Assembly (NCBI GenBank): GCA_021795435.1
Contig: JAJYPJ010000003.1
Location: 1-64,000 of the forward strand
Direction of reading: 5' to 3'
Source of the DNA: Pseudomonadota bacterium
GTDB lineage: Bacteria; Pseudomonadota; Gammaproteobacteria; Xanthomonadales; Rhodanobacteraceae
DNA: 64,000 nt
How positions within the stretch are numbered: the stretch's first letter is position 1; each line of letters opens with the position of its first letter. The notes under the pieces were generated by a model. That model was not told the DNA's origin, did no database searches, and saw nothing but the letters and a program-made list of their open reading frames with translations. The translations under genes were made by a program, and so were the position numbers. Below, in pieces: positions 30,120 to 39,230 of the stretch.

Positions 30120-30923
30120 TCAGGCTTGCAGCAGCGAGGGTGGCGCAAGCGGTCCAATGGTGGCCAGCATGCCTTTCGTCACGCCGAGGTTGCCCGCCAC
30201 GATATTGCCGCTCGCGGGAAGTCCCTCGCGGCCCGCGAAGTCGCTGTAGCGGCCGCCGGCCTCCCGAACCAGAAGGCAACCGGCCGCCAGATCCCACGGC
30301 TTGAGACCGATTTCGAAGTAGCCGTCAAAACGTGCGCTTGCCACGTAGGCGAGATCCAATGCCGCTGAGCCGCTGCGACGCAAGTCCTCGGCCTCGGCCA
30401 GCAGCGCACGTACCATGCCCAATTGGACATCGAGATGGGGGCGTTGGCGAAAGGGAAAGCCAGTGGCAATCATCGCGCCTTCGAGTCCCTCGCGTTTGCT
30501 GACGCGAATGCGGCGATCGTTGAGAAAGGCGCCGTCGCCCTTGCTCGCGGTGAACAATTCGTTGCGGAAGGGATCGAATACGACACCATGGGTCGGCTCG
30601 CCTCGTTCGACGAGCGCAATGGACACGCAGCAGTGCGGGATGCCGCGCAGGTAGTTGTGGGTACCATCCAGCGGATCAATGACCCACGTGGAGCGACCTT
30701 TGCCGATCTGCCCGGACTCCTCGGCGAGGATGCCATGGTCGGGATAGGAACGGCGGACCTCGCGTATGATTTCAGCTTCGGCGAGTCGATCAACTTCGCT
30801 GGCGAAATCCATGCGCTGCTTCTCGACGATGGCAAGGCCCTCGACGCGATTCTGGTAGCGCAGGATGACGTTGCCGGCGGCGCGAGCGGCGCGTACCGCA
30901 ACCGTAATGGCGGGTCTGGGCAT
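30120..30923 (-). CDS. suhB: inositol-1-monophosphatase family protein
   Basis: SuhB-type proteins hydrolyse inositol monophosphates and in Escherichia coli also act in rRNA transcription. The 267-residue product shows the first metal glutamates in ILAEESG near 65-71, the second metal motif DPLDGTHN at 83-90, and the C-terminal WDLAAGCLLVREAGG. The ATG at 30923 is chosen by family start; a longer in-frame opening to 32201 runs antisense through trmJ and is rejected. It is divergent from trmJ, as in many gammaproteobacteria. Confidence 0.92.
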   Translation of the reverse strand: MPRPAITVAVRAARAAGNVILRYQNRVEGLAIVEKQRMDFASEVDRLAEAEIIREVRRSYPDHGILAEESGQIGKGRSTWVIDPLDGTHNYLRGIPHCCVSIALVERGEPTHGVVFDPFRNELFTASKGDGAFLNDRRIRVSKREGLEGAMIATGFPFRQRPHLDVQLGMVRALLAEAEDLRRSGSAALDLAYVASARFDGYFEIGLKPWDLAAGCLLVREAGGRYSDFAGREGLPASGNIVAGNLGVTKGMLATIGPLAPPSLLQA

Positions 30924-31013
30924 GGGCAGATTGGCAACTGTAAAGAACGGGGTCGCAGCGGGTTCAGCCCGGGCATTATGCCAGCGACGGCGCGTGCGCG
31001 CGGTGATCCGGTC

Positions 31014-31778
31014 ATGAACATCGTGCAGGCAAACGTGCTGTGCGTCCTGGTGCGTCCGCAGCATCCGGGAAACATTGGCGCCGCGGCGCGTGCGCTGCGG
31101 ACGATGGGCCTGACTCGAATGTCGCTGGTGGCACCGCGTCGTTTCCCGGATGCGGATGCCACGGCGCTCGCCGCCGGGGCCGATGGAGTGCTCGAGGCGG
31201 CGACCGTTCATGCGGATCTCGACGACGCTCTCGCGGGATGCACATTGGCGCTGGGTCTGAGCGCGCGTCGCCGGGGCGTAGTCATGGAGGAACTCGATCC
31301 ACGCGCGGCAGCGGCCCGTGCCAGCGCGCATGCCGCGTCGGGAGGTCAAGTCGCGCTGCTTTTCGGCAACGAGCGTACGGGCCTTGATAATGACGAACTG
31401 GCTCGGTGCCAGGCTATGGTACGCATTCCCAGCGTGGAGGACTTCAGCTCCCTCAATCTTGCGCAGGCCGTGCAAGTCATGGCGTACGAGTTGCGCATGT
31501 GCACATTGGCGCCCTCGGATTCTGCGGCAGGGTCCGCCATCGACGATGCGGATCTGCCGGCGAAGCTGGCCGACCTGGAATCGTTCTTCAATCACCTCTG
31601 GCAGGCGCTCGTGGCAGTTGACTTTCACAAGGGGCGCGCACCTTTCACGATCGAGCGGCGCCTGCGCAGGCTTTTCCTGCGTGCGGAACCCAGCGTCCGG
31701 GAACTGCGCATCCTGCATGGCATCCTTTCCGACGCCGAGCGCATGGCGCGGCTGGCCCGTGCAGCCGAACGGGATTGA
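31014..31778 (+). CDS. trmJ: tRNA (cytidine/uridine-2'-O-)-methyltransferase
   Basis: TrmJ methylates the ribose at tRNA position 32. The 254-residue SPOUT-family protein has the family N-terminus VLVRPQHPGNIGAAARALRTMG, the cofactor knot motifs LLFGNERTGLDNDEL and IPSVEDFSSLNLAQAVQVMAYEL, and a C-terminal extension typical of TrmJ. The ATG at 31014 lies 90 bases from the divergent suhB start. An upstream in-frame opening at 30423 overlaps suhB and is not used. Confidence 0.93.
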   Translation: MNIVQANVLCVLVRPQHPGNIGAAARALRTMGLTRMSLVAPRRFPDADATALAAGADGVLEAATVHADLDDALAGCTLALGLSARRRGVVMEELDPRAAAARASAHAASGGQVALLFGNERTGLDNDELARCQAMVRIPSVEDFSSLNLAQAVQVMAYELRMCTLAPSDSAAGSAIDDADLPAKLADLESFFNHLWQALVAVDFHKGRAPFTIERRLRRLFLRAEPSVRELRILHGILSDAERMARLARAAERD

Positions 31779-31781
31779 ACG

Positions 31782-32093
31782 ATGGGATCGAGGATCCTCG
31801 GTGTTGGCGCGCTGCTTTACTGGCCGTGGGTCTTGTTGCACCTGAGGCCGTGGTTCCCCATGCTGTGGATGCCGCCTGACGCAGGGATCTTGCTGCTGGT
31901 TCGCGGCATCTTCATGGTGCTGTTGATGCCGGCAGCCGGCATGGCGATGCTGATCATCCCGAGCTGGTTTGCCGAGCACTGTGGCCCCTTGGTGCAGGAA
32001 TCCGGGGAGCCCTATCTGGACCGAAATTTCTGGTTGCTGGCCGGGTACATCGTGCTTGGCCTTTCCTGGGCCCTGCTGCAACTGTTCAGTTGA
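31782..32093 (+). CDS. small membrane protein of unknown function
   Basis: A 103-residue protein with three likely membrane helices (ILGVGALLYWPWVLLHL, GILLLVRGIFMVLLMPAAG and FWLLAGYIVLGLSWALL). I recognise no family. The start is three bases after the trmJ stop, so it is probably co-expressed. It converges with the ExoD gene, leaving four bases between stops. Confidence 0.7.
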   Translation: MGSRILGVGALLYWPWVLLHLRPWFPMLWMPPDAGILLLVRGIFMVLLMPAAGMAMLIIPSWFAEHCGPLVQESGEPYLDRNFWLLAGYIVLGLSWALLQLFS

Positions 32094-32097
32094 GCAG

Positions 32098-32703
32098 TCA
32101 GAAGGTTTGTCGAATGTAATGCCAGACGGCGCCGCCCAGGCTGGCGAATGCGCCGACGCCTGCAAGGGAGGCCAGCCATGCTGCCAGCAACAGTGCACCA
32201 TCGCGTTCCATCAGGGCAATCGCGAAGACGAGCAGCAGGAAGCCGATGGGCCAGTTCGTGAATGGGATAGGCAGCGCCAGCAAGCCTCCGACGATCAGGA
32301 GAAGGAGCCCCGTGATGAGGCTGGCCGGTCGGTAGGTCAGGATCTCCAGCCGCGGTCGTGCCAGTTTCTCCAATCGCGTCAGCAACGGCAGGCCGAATCC
32401 AAGCACCCTCTCTGCGGTGGCATGGGCGATGCGGACGTCGGCAAGTCGCGCCGGCAGCCATGGACGTGTCAGGCCAATTAGCATCTGGGCGCCGACCAAG
32501 GCGACGAGCACACCCATGGGCCCGCCAATGCCGATGGGCACTGGCACGAAGTTGGGCAGTGCGAGGATCAGCAGAAGGAAACCGAACGCGCGTTCATGCA
32601 GCGGCGTGACCAGGTCGCCTAGCCGGATGTGCGATCCAGTCTGTTCAGCCAGCGCCGCCCGGAGCAGCGCGCTGGTACGTGCAGCATGGGCGCCAGGACT
32701 CAT
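32098..32703 (-). CDS. ExoD family membrane protein
   Basis: The 201-residue protein matches the ExoD family. It has the N-terminal RLGDLVTPLHERAFGFLLL segment, the proline-rich loop LALPNFVPVPIGIGG, and repeated hydrophobic helices with ALPIPFTNWPIGFLL. ExoD was first linked to exopolysaccharide synthesis in rhizobia; its biochemical role is unknown. The ATG overlaps the stop of the upstream CorC-type gene as ATGA, so the two form an operon. Confidence 0.82.
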   Translation of the reverse strand: MSPGAHAARTSALLRAALAEQTGSHIRLGDLVTPLHERAFGFLLLILALPNFVPVPIGIGGPMGVLVALVGAQMLIGLTRPWLPARLADVRIAHATAERVLGFGLPLLTRLEKLARPRLEILTYRPASLITGLLLLIVGGLLALPIPFTNWPIGFLLLVFAIALMERDGALLLAAWLASLAGVGAFASLGGAVWHYIRQTF

Positions 32704-34016
32704 GCCCCGGGATCCTGGGGTGGCAGGCTCAACAACACGCGGTCGATCCTCGCACCATCAAGATCGAGTACCTCGAAGCGCAAGCCCTGCCACTCCACGA
32801 TCTCGCCCAGAGCCGGAATTCGCCCCAGCCGCGCCATGATCAATCCGGCGACAGTGTGGTACTCGAGGTCGGGTTCCTCAGGGAGTTGGACCTCGCCAAG
32901 CAGGTCGCGAAGATCCTCGATGGACAGCGCTCCGTCCAGACTGAAGCTGCCATCGGCGCGACGCACGACATCGGCCTTGTCGGCTGTGTCGCCCGCTCCG
33001 GGTACCGGCCGTCCGACGACGGCCTCGAGCAGGTTGTTGAAGGTGACGAGGCCTTCGATATCGCCGTATTCGTCCACCACCAAGGCCAGTGGCGTCGGGG
33101 CGTCCCGGAACTGTTCCAGGAGATCCAATGCGCGCGCGCTGCTTGGAACGTACAGCGGCCTGGCCAGCGTCCGAAACAGATTGATTTGCGTTTCCCCGCG
33201 CGTTAGCGGCTCGAGGAGGCTCTTGACCTCAAGGACGCCCAGGACGTCCTTTTCACTGCCCCGATAGACGGGGTAGCGTGAGTAAGGCGTCGTGCGCAGT
33301 GTCGCGAGATTGTCGTCCAATTCCCCGGCAGCATCGAGCCACGCAACACGTGTGCGCGGGGTCATGACGCTACCGACACTGCGGTCGCCGAGGCGCAGTA
33401 CGCGGCTGACCATCGCGCGTTCATCTTCGTCAAGCACGCCCTGCTCCGCACTTTCTGCGACCAGCAACCGGATCTCATCCTCGGTAATGCGTTCCGGAGC
33501 TGCACGGCCGAGTCGCAAAAGCCGCAAGAGTGCGTTGCTGGAGGTATTCAGCAAGAACACGATCGGTGCCCCTGCGCGCGCCAATGCAAGCATGGGCGCG
33601 CCGACCAGCAGGGCAACTTTCTCGGGTGCGACGAGCGCCAGTCGCTTGGGTACAAGTTCGCCGATCACGATGTTGAGATACGTAATCAGGGAAATGCCGA
33701 CTACGTAGCCCAAGGGACGCGCATATGGAAGCAGGGGCATCCAGCCGAGCCCCTTCAGCCACAGCATGATGTGATCGCCGATGTTGGCGCCGGTTACGAC
33801 ACCCGTGACGATCGCAATCAAGGTGATGCCTACCTGGACCGTCGAAAGGAAGTGCTCTGGCGACTGCGCCAGCCTGAGCGCGAGCGCAGCCCGCGTGCTC
33901 GTGCGCGCCATCTGCTTCAGCCGCGAGCGTCTTGCGGTGACGATGGCCATTTCGGAAAGAGCGAAAAAGCCATTGGCCAACGCCAGGAGCAGCACCATCC
34001 CCAGTTCGGTCAGCAT
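32700..34016 (-). CDS. CorC/HlyC-type transporter accessory protein (DUF21-CBS)
   Basis: The 438-residue protein has an N-terminal DUF21 (CNNM) transmembrane domain, seen in NGFFALSEMAIVTARRSRL and VTGANIGDHIML. A CBS pair follows with VMTPRTRVAWLDA and LALVVDEYGDIEGLVT, then a C-terminal CorC_HlyC domain ending in GLRFEVLDLDGARIDRVLL. The family is tied to magnesium or cobalt homeostasis; older haemolysin labels are unreliable. ATG 34016 starts the DUF21 domain cleanly. Twenty-six extra residues upstream are in frame but unlike the family. Confidence 0.87.
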   Translation of the reverse strand: MLTELGMVLLLALANGFFALSEMAIVTARRSRLKQMARTSTRAALALRLAQSPEHFLSTVQVGITLIAIVTGVVTGANIGDHIMLWLKGLGWMPLLPYARPLGYVVGISLITYLNIVIGELVPKRLALVAPEKVALLVGAPMLALARAGAPIVFLLNTSSNALLRLLRLGRAAPERITEDEIRLLVAESAEQGVLDEDERAMVSRVLRLGDRSVGSVMTPRTRVAWLDAAGELDDNLATLRTTPYSRYPVYRGSEKDVLGVLEVKSLLEPLTRGETQINLFRTLARPLYVPSSARALDLLEQFRDAPTPLALVVDEYGDIEGLVTFNNLLEAVVGRPVPGAGDTADKADVVRRADGSFSLDGALSIEDLRDLLGEVQLPEEPDLEYHTVAGLIMARLGRIPALGEIVEWQGLRFEVLDLDGARIDRVLLSLPPQDPGA

Positions 34017-34570
34017 GGCCGGAACGCATCGAAATGCATGGTGCGAGTGTACCAAGCAGTCATGGGCTGTCGGTTTCAGGCAAACGCACGGCAATCGAGG
34101 GCAATCGCGCAGCGCCAGACGGCCCGGTGTGCGGCGGCCACACCGCTGGCTCGCCGCGCGGAGAGCGGGTGGGAGGGTGGCGCGATGGTGGCCCAGTGAC
34201 TGAATCGGCCTCGGTGCGCCTATCCGCCGATGGCATGGCGGGCCGTGCCACGCGATGATCTGCGGCTGGACGGTGTCAGCTCTCGACCGTCCCTCCGCAC
34301 GCCGGAGGCGTGCGGCCAGAGTCGATCAGGGCGATGGCATGGGTCGAGCCCGCGCAAGGACATGGGGCGAGGGGGGGGGCTTGCTGGCGCCGGGCCGCCC
34401 CCAGCCGCTGATCATCATTGCGGGGAGGCCTCTGCGGCGCATTGTCCTTGCCTAGAGGGCGAACCACGTTAGGCAATACCGAGCCCCATCAGTGGCCCCG
34501 CCGCGCGCCAAAGGGGCATTGCCGAGAAGCGACCCACAACGCCGACGCCTACGCGCAGTGGCGGAGCTAG
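34017..34570. other. non-coding stretch before the tRNA-Leu terminator
   Basis: About 550 bases without a supported gene. Short overlapping frames exist on both strands but have no start signals or family resemblance. It contains a G9 homopolymer at 34371-34379. A possible fold between GGCAATACCGAGCCCC and GGGGCATTGCC spans roughly 34471-34523. The promoter of the minus-strand CorC-type gene should lie near 34020-34100. Confidence 0.5.
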
Positions 34571-34605
34571 AAACCAAAAACGCCAAGCCATTCCGTGGCT
34601 TGGCG
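34571..34605 (-). terminator. rho-independent terminator of tRNA-Leu
   Basis: On the minus strand a perfect 10-bp stem (CGCCAAGCCA at 34581-34590 with TGGCTTGGCG at 34596-34605, loop of five) is followed by TTTTTGGTTT at 34571-34580. It lies eight bases after the tRNA 3' end. Confidence 0.9.
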
Positions 34606-34613
34606 TCGCATGA

Positions 34614-34698
<85 letters not shown>

Positions 34699-34747
34699 AG
34701 GTGGTTCGCACACTCTCGAAGGCCCGGCATTCGCGTGCGAGCCGCGT

Positions 34748-34776
34748 AATCTAGGTCTGCAACCTGGCTTTGTCAA
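34748..34776 (-). promoter_or_regulatory. sigma-70 promoter of tRNA-Leu
   Basis: On the minus strand TTGACA (34771-34776) is separated by 17 bases from TAGATT (34748-34753). The -35 is a perfect consensus match and the -10 has four of six bases. The tRNA 5' end is 50 bases downstream, leaving room for a short leader that is processed off. Confidence 0.75.
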
Positions 34777-34821
34777 CGCGTGCGGCTTGCAATTCGGCAC
34801 CGTGTCGGCGAGGCTGCTTGA

Positions 34822-37059
34822 ATGACAGACTCTGATCGCGGCAAGCGCCGCGGCAAGAACAAGCCGCGTGCGTCCGCATCGCGGACGGCGTCGGGCATAC
34901 GCGACCCGCAGGCGGCCCGGGAAGCCGCGCGTTACGAGCGACCGATTCCCAGCCGCGAAGCGATTCTCCTTCTGCTGGACAGGCATGCGGCGCCGATGAC
35001 GGGGGAAGCCATCGCGTCGGGGCTTGATCTTGTCGACGAGGAACGGCGTGCCGCGCTTGGCAAACGGTTGGCCGCGATGTTGCGGGATGGCCAGCTACTG
35101 CTCAATCGCCGCGGGGGCTATGCGCCGGTGCGCAAGCTGGATCTGATTGCCGGCCAGGTCATCGCCAACGCCGAGGGGTATGGTTTCCTGCGCGCCGATG
35201 GCGGGGGCGACGACCTGTATCTGGCGCCGCTGGAGATGCGCAAGGTATTGCATGGAGACCGCGTCCTGGCGAGCGTGGTCGGGGTCGATCGCCGCGGGCG
35301 TCGACAAGGGGCCATCATCGAAATCCTGGAACGGCGCAGTCCGCGGTTGGTAGGCCGCGCGGTGCACGCGCGTGGCATCGTGACCGTGGTGCCGGATGAC
35401 CGGCGGCTCGCGCAGCCGTTGCTGATTCCACCCGGCCTGCAATTGGGCGCGCAGGACGGCCAGATTGTTGTAGCGGAGATCACCGATCCGCCCGACGGGT
35501 TGCGCGGGCCGATCGGCCGCATCATCGAGGTTCTGGGCGAACGGCTCACACCTTCGCTCATCGTGCGCATGGCCATTGCCGCCCACGATCTGCCGCAGCA
35601 GTGGCCGGAAGCCGCGAGTGATGAAGCCGCTGCGCAACCATTGCATGTGGACTCGACGATGCACGCGGGTCGGGAAGACCTGCGTGCACTGCCGCTGGTG
35701 ACGATCGATGGCGAGGATGCTCGCGACTTCGACGATGCGGTCCATGCCAAACCGCTGGCGGGCGGCGGCTTCCGGCTGTGGGTCGCCATCGCGGATGTCT
35801 CCCATTACGTGCCCGTGGGCAGCGCTTTGGATCGAGAAGCCGAGGCGCGTGGGACGTCCGTCTACTTCCCTGGATTCGTGGTGCCGATGCTTCCGGAAGT
35901 GCTTTCCAACGGTGTTTGTTCACTGAATCCGGAGGTCGACCGCCTTGCATTGGTTTGCGAGATGCGAATCGACGAGTCGGGGCAGGTCACGCGTTCGCGC
36001 TTCATGCGCGCGGTCATTCGCTCGCACGCGCGGCTGACCTATACGCAGGTTTGGCAGGCGCTGAGCGGCGAGCCCGCGGCGAGGGCGGCGCTTGGGGCCC
36101 TGTGGCCTGCGGTAAGCGACCTGCACGCGCTTTACCGTGGGCTTGCCGCCGCGCGAATGGAGCGGGGCGCCATCGAGTTCGATGGGCTAGAAATGCAGTT
36201 TCGCCTCGACGCGGCGGGTGAAGTGCAGGCGCTTGGGGCGTACGAGCGAAATGATGCACACCGGCTGATCGAGGAATGCATGATTGCCGCCAACGTGCAG
36301 GCGGCCCGATTCCTGTCCCGTCGTCACTTGCCGGCGCCGTACCGGGTTCACGACAAGCCACCTCAGGAGAAGTACGCCGAACTGGCCGAATTCCTGAGGG
36401 AGTTCAAGCTTCGCTTGCCCGCGTGGGATGCAGTGAAGCCCAGTGATTTCGCACACTTGCTGGCACGCGTACGGGCCCGCCCGGAAGCACTGCTGCTGCA
36501 GTCCGTGTTGCTTCGCGTCCAGTCCCTCGCCGTCTATCAGGCGCAGAACGGCGGGCACTTCGGGCTGGCGCTGGAGGCTTATACCCACTTCACGTCGCCG
36601 ATCCGGCGCTATCCGGACCTGCTGGTGCATCGCGCGATTGGTCATGCGCTTGCAGGCCACCCGCGCGAGGACTACCGATATTCACAGGAGCAGATGGCGG
36701 GCCTTGCGCAGCGTTGCTCTCGTCGTGAGCGCGTCGCCGATGAAGCCGAGCGGGAAGTCGATGAACGATATCGGTGTGCGTTCATGGAGCGTCACGTGGG
36801 GGCGCGGTACGCAGGTGTCGTAACCGGGGTCACGTCCTTTGGCCTGTTTGTCGAAATGGTCGAGACACGAATCAGCGGCTTGGTGCATGTCACCCAGCTA
36901 CCCGCCGATTACTACCATTTCGACGCCCAGCGCCGGCTATTGAGCGGCGAGCGCACCCGTCGAGCTTGGCGACTGGGCGATCGGGTGCAGGTCCAGGTGC
37001 TGCGCGCCAGCCTTGAGGATCGGAAGATCGACCTGAAGCTGGTCGAGGGGCGGACTTGA
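34822..37059 (+). CDS. rnr: ribonuclease R
   Basis: RNase R is a 3'-5' exoribonuclease that degrades structured RNA and helps ribosome quality control. The 745-residue product begins with a basic stretch (KRRGKNKPRAS), then winged-helix and cold-shock domains, then the RNB catalytic centre with GEDARDFDDAV near residue 297-307, and an S1 domain near the end (RYAGVVTGVTSFGLFVEM). It lacks the long lysine-rich C-terminal tail of the E. coli enzyme. The rlmB start shares its last base, which is the common rnr-rlmB arrangement. Confidence 0.94.
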   Translation: MTDSDRGKRRGKNKPRASASRTASGIRDPQAAREAARYERPIPSREAILLLLDRHAAPMTGEAIASGLDLVDEERRAALGKRLAAMLRDGQLLLNRRGGYAPVRKLDLIAGQVIANAEGYGFLRADGGGDDLYLAPLEMRKVLHGDRVLASVVGVDRRGRRQGAIIEILERRSPRLVGRAVHARGIVTVVPDDRRLAQPLLIPPGLQLGAQDGQIVVAEITDPPDGLRGPIGRIIEVLGERLTPSLIVRMAIAAHDLPQQWPEAASDEAAAQPLHVDSTMHAGREDLRALPLVTIDGEDARDFDDAVHAKPLAGGGFRLWVAIADVSHYVPVGSALDREAEARGTSVYFPGFVVPMLPEVLSNGVCSLNPEVDRLALVCEMRIDESGQVTRSRFMRAVIRSHARLTYTQVWQALSGEPAARAALGALWPAVSDLHALYRGLAAARMERGAIEFDGLEMQFRLDAAGEVQALGAYERNDAHRLIEECMIAANVQAARFLSRRHLPAPYRVHDKPPQEKYAELAEFLREFKLRLPAWDAVKPSDFAHLLARVRARPEALLLQSVLLRVQSLAVYQAQNGGHFGLALEAYTHFTSPIRRYPDLLVHRAIGHALAGHPREDYRYSQEQMAGLAQRCSRRERVADEAEREVDERYRCAFMERHVGARYAGVVTGVTSFGLFVEMVETRISGLVHVTQLPADYYHFDAQRRLLSGERTRRAWRLGDRVQVQVLRASLEDRKIDLKLVEGRT

Positions 37060-37817
37060 TGCAGGCGGAATGGATTGTCGGCATCAATCCCGTCGAGGCC
37101 GTTCTGGGCGAAGGGGCGATGCGTGTGCGGGAAGTCTGGATCGAGCGTGATGCGCGGAACCCCCGACTGGCCGCGCTGACCGCCCTCGCGCGTCGCCAAG
37201 GCATCGCCGTGGAGCTGCGGCCGCGATCGGCACTGGATCGGGTCGCGTCGGGTGCGCGCCACCAGGGTATCGCGGCGCAATGCGTCGCCGCAGCGATGCA
37301 TACCGAGCAAACACTGCCGGAATTGCTGGATGCGGCCGGCCGCGAGGCACTGTTTCTGGTGCTGGATGGCGTTACCGACCCCCATAACCTCGGTGCCTGC
37401 GTGCGCTCGGCGGCTGCGGCGGCGGCGACGGCCGTGATTGTCCCGCGCGACCGCGCTGTTGGCCTGACACCTGTTGCGCGGCGTGCCGCTGCGGGCGGCG
37501 CTGAACGCGTGCCCCTTCTTCAGGTCACCAATCTGTCGCGCACACTGGCGACGCTCAAAGACGCCGGGGTCTGGTTGGTGGCATTGGATAGCGCCATCGA
37601 TGGCGCGCGCGCGCTGGAGCAGATCGACCTCACCGTTCCGTCGGCACTGGTCCTGGGCGCCGAGGGCGAAGGCATGCGTCGATTGACCCGTGAGGCATGT
37701 GACTATAGGGCGTGCATTCCCATGGCGGGTACCATGGAAAGCCTGAATGTATCAGTCGCGGCCGGCATTGCCTTGTTCGAGGCGCTGCGGCAGCGCCGCA
37801 GCGGGAGGCCAGCATGA
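37059..37817 (+). CDS. rlmB: 23S rRNA (guanosine-2251-2'-O)-methyltransferase
   Basis: RlmB methylates G2251 of 23S rRNA in the peptidyl transferase loop. The 252-residue SPOUT protein has an N-terminal substrate domain starting WIVGINPVEAVL and the knot motifs LDGVTDPHNLGACVRSA, LGAEGEGMRRL and IPMAGTMESLNVSVA. The ATG at 37059 is chosen over an in-frame TTG one codon upstream. It is coupled to rnr upstream and to the small membrane protein downstream by ATGA. Confidence 0.94.
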   Translation: MQAEWIVGINPVEAVLGEGAMRVREVWIERDARNPRLAALTALARRQGIAVELRPRSALDRVASGARHQGIAAQCVAAAMHTEQTLPELLDAAGREALFLVLDGVTDPHNLGACVRSAAAAAATAVIVPRDRAVGLTPVARRAAAGGAERVPLLQVTNLSRTLATLKDAGVWLVALDSAIDGARALEQIDLTVPSALVLGAEGEGMRRLTREACDYRACIPMAGTMESLNVSVAAGIALFEALRQRRSGRPA

Positions 37818-38083
37818 CGTTGCAATGGTTTGATTACGTCGGTTTTGCAGGGGCGGCGCTGATTGTGCTCGCTTATTTCCTGGTGCAGTCCGGTCGCTTG
37901 CGCGGTGATGGACTTGGCAACCAGCTCTGCAACGCGCTGGGCGCGCTGGCCGTGATTGTTTCGCTGGTGCTCGGCACCTTCAATTGGCCGGCCTTCGCGC
38001 TGGAGCTGGCCTGGTTCACGATCAGCGTGTACGGAATGGCTTCGGGCGCGCGACGAAAACGCCGCGCGCACCTGTTCCGCTAG
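37814..38083 (+). CDS. CBU_0592-like small membrane protein
   Basis: An 89-residue protein with three membrane helices (FVGFAGAALIVLAYFLV-like DYVGFAGAALIVLAYFL, LCNALGALAVIVSLVLG and PAFALELAWFTISVYGM) and a basic C-terminus, resembling the CBU_0592 family of uncharacterised proteins. The start overlaps the rlmB stop. Its stop overlaps the cysK stop on the other strand within the palindrome CTAG. Confidence 0.75.
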   Translation: MTLQWFDYVGFAGAALIVLAYFLVQSGRLRGDGLGNQLCNALGALAVIVSLVLGTFNWPAFALELAWFTISVYGMASGARRKRRAHLFR

Positions 38084-39051
38084 GGGTTGGCGCCAGGTTC
38101 CTGCGATTGCAACCAGCTGTCGTCCGAGCCTTCGTTGACGCCTTCGAAAAGCCAGGTCGACAGGTAGCGTTCGCCCGTGTCCGGCAGCATGGCCAGCAGC
38201 ACGCTTCCGGGCTGCGCCTGCCGCGCGACCTGCAGGGCCGCGGCGAAGGTGCCGCCGCAGGACAACCCGACCAGCAGGCCTTCCTCTCGTGCCAGCGCGC
38301 GCGCTTGTTCCCGCGCATCATCCTCGCCCACCGTGACGACACGCTGCACCACGGATCGGTCCAGTACTCCGGGCACGAAATCCGGCGTCCAGCCCTGGAT
38401 CTTGTGGGGATGCCACTCCCCGCCCTCCAGCAGGGCGGCGTTGGCTGGTTCGGCGGCGATGGTCTCAACGTCCGGACGAGCCAATCGCAGCATCTGGCCA
38501 ACGCCGCTGAGCGTGCCGCCGGTGCCCCATCCGGAAACGAAATAATCGAGGCGCCGGCCGGCGAAATCCTGAAGGATTTCCGCGGCAGTCGTGTTGCGGT
38601 GCCACGCCGGGTTGGCCGGATTGTCGAACTGGCGCGTCAGGAATGCGCCATGACGATCGGCGAACTCCTGTGCACGGCGGACCATTCCGGTGCCACGCTC
38701 CGCAGCCGGCGTGAGGATGACCTTGGCGCCATAGGCGCGCATCAACTTCCGGCGCTCGATCGAGAAGGTCTCGGTCATGAACGCGACGAATGGGTAGCCG
38801 CGTGAAGCGCAGACCATGGCCAGCGCGACTCCCGTGTTGCCCGAGGTGGCCTCGACGACCATCTGCCCAGGCTTGAGCGCGCCAGTGCGCTCGGCGTCGA
38901 GGATCACCGCCAGTGCAAGGCGGTCCTTGACGGATCCCCCGGGGTTGAACGCCTCGACCTTGACATACATCTCGATGCCGGGCGGCGCCAGCCGATTGAC
39001 GCGCACGACGGGCGTGCGGCCGATGGCGTCAGTAATGCTATTCAGGATCAT
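38080..39051 (-). CDS. cysK: cysteine synthase (O-acetylserine sulfhydrylase)
   Basis: The PLP enzyme makes cysteine from O-acetylserine and sulfide. In the 323-residue product the cofactor lysine is K42 in NPGGSVKDRLAL. The substrate loop EATSGNTGVALAM follows, then the phosphate-binding GTGGTLSGVG. The length and the C-terminal EGLLVGLSCGG fit CysK; CysM cannot be fully excluded. ATG 39051 is supported by GGAGG a few bases upstream, so ten extra in-frame residues are rejected. About 180 bases lie between it and phoU. Confidence 0.9.
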   Translation of the reverse strand: MILNSITDAIGRTPVVRVNRLAPPGIEMYVKVEAFNPGGSVKDRLALAVILDAERTGALKPGQMVVEATSGNTGVALAMVCASRGYPFVAFMTETFSIERRKLMRAYGAKVILTPAAERGTGMVRRAQEFADRHGAFLTRQFDNPANPAWHRNTTAAEILQDFAGRRLDYFVSGWGTGGTLSGVGQMLRLARPDVETIAAEPANAALLEGGEWHPHKIQGWTPDFVPGVLDRSVVQRVVTVGEDDAREQARALAREEGLLVGLSCGGTFAAALQVARQAQPGSVLLAMLPDTGERYLSTWLFEGVNEGSDDSWLQSQEPGANP

Positions 39052-39230
39052 GAAGCCTCCACCATCAAGTCGTGGGGTCATCGCTCGGGGACCGATCGCG
39101 GCATCCCCTCAGGCAGCGTGGCCGGGCCCGCGCGGCCCGCCAAGACCAAGCCTGAACTCTACGCGGCCGCAGGCGGAGCGGCAATTGGCGTTGGCATCCT
39201 GCGGGCACAGGACATTTTCCGCAGGTGCAA

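Noticed and set aside
30924..32201. In-frame upstream extension of suhB on the minus strand
   Set aside because: It would run antisense through the well-supported trmJ gene, and suhB homologues start at the ATG used here.
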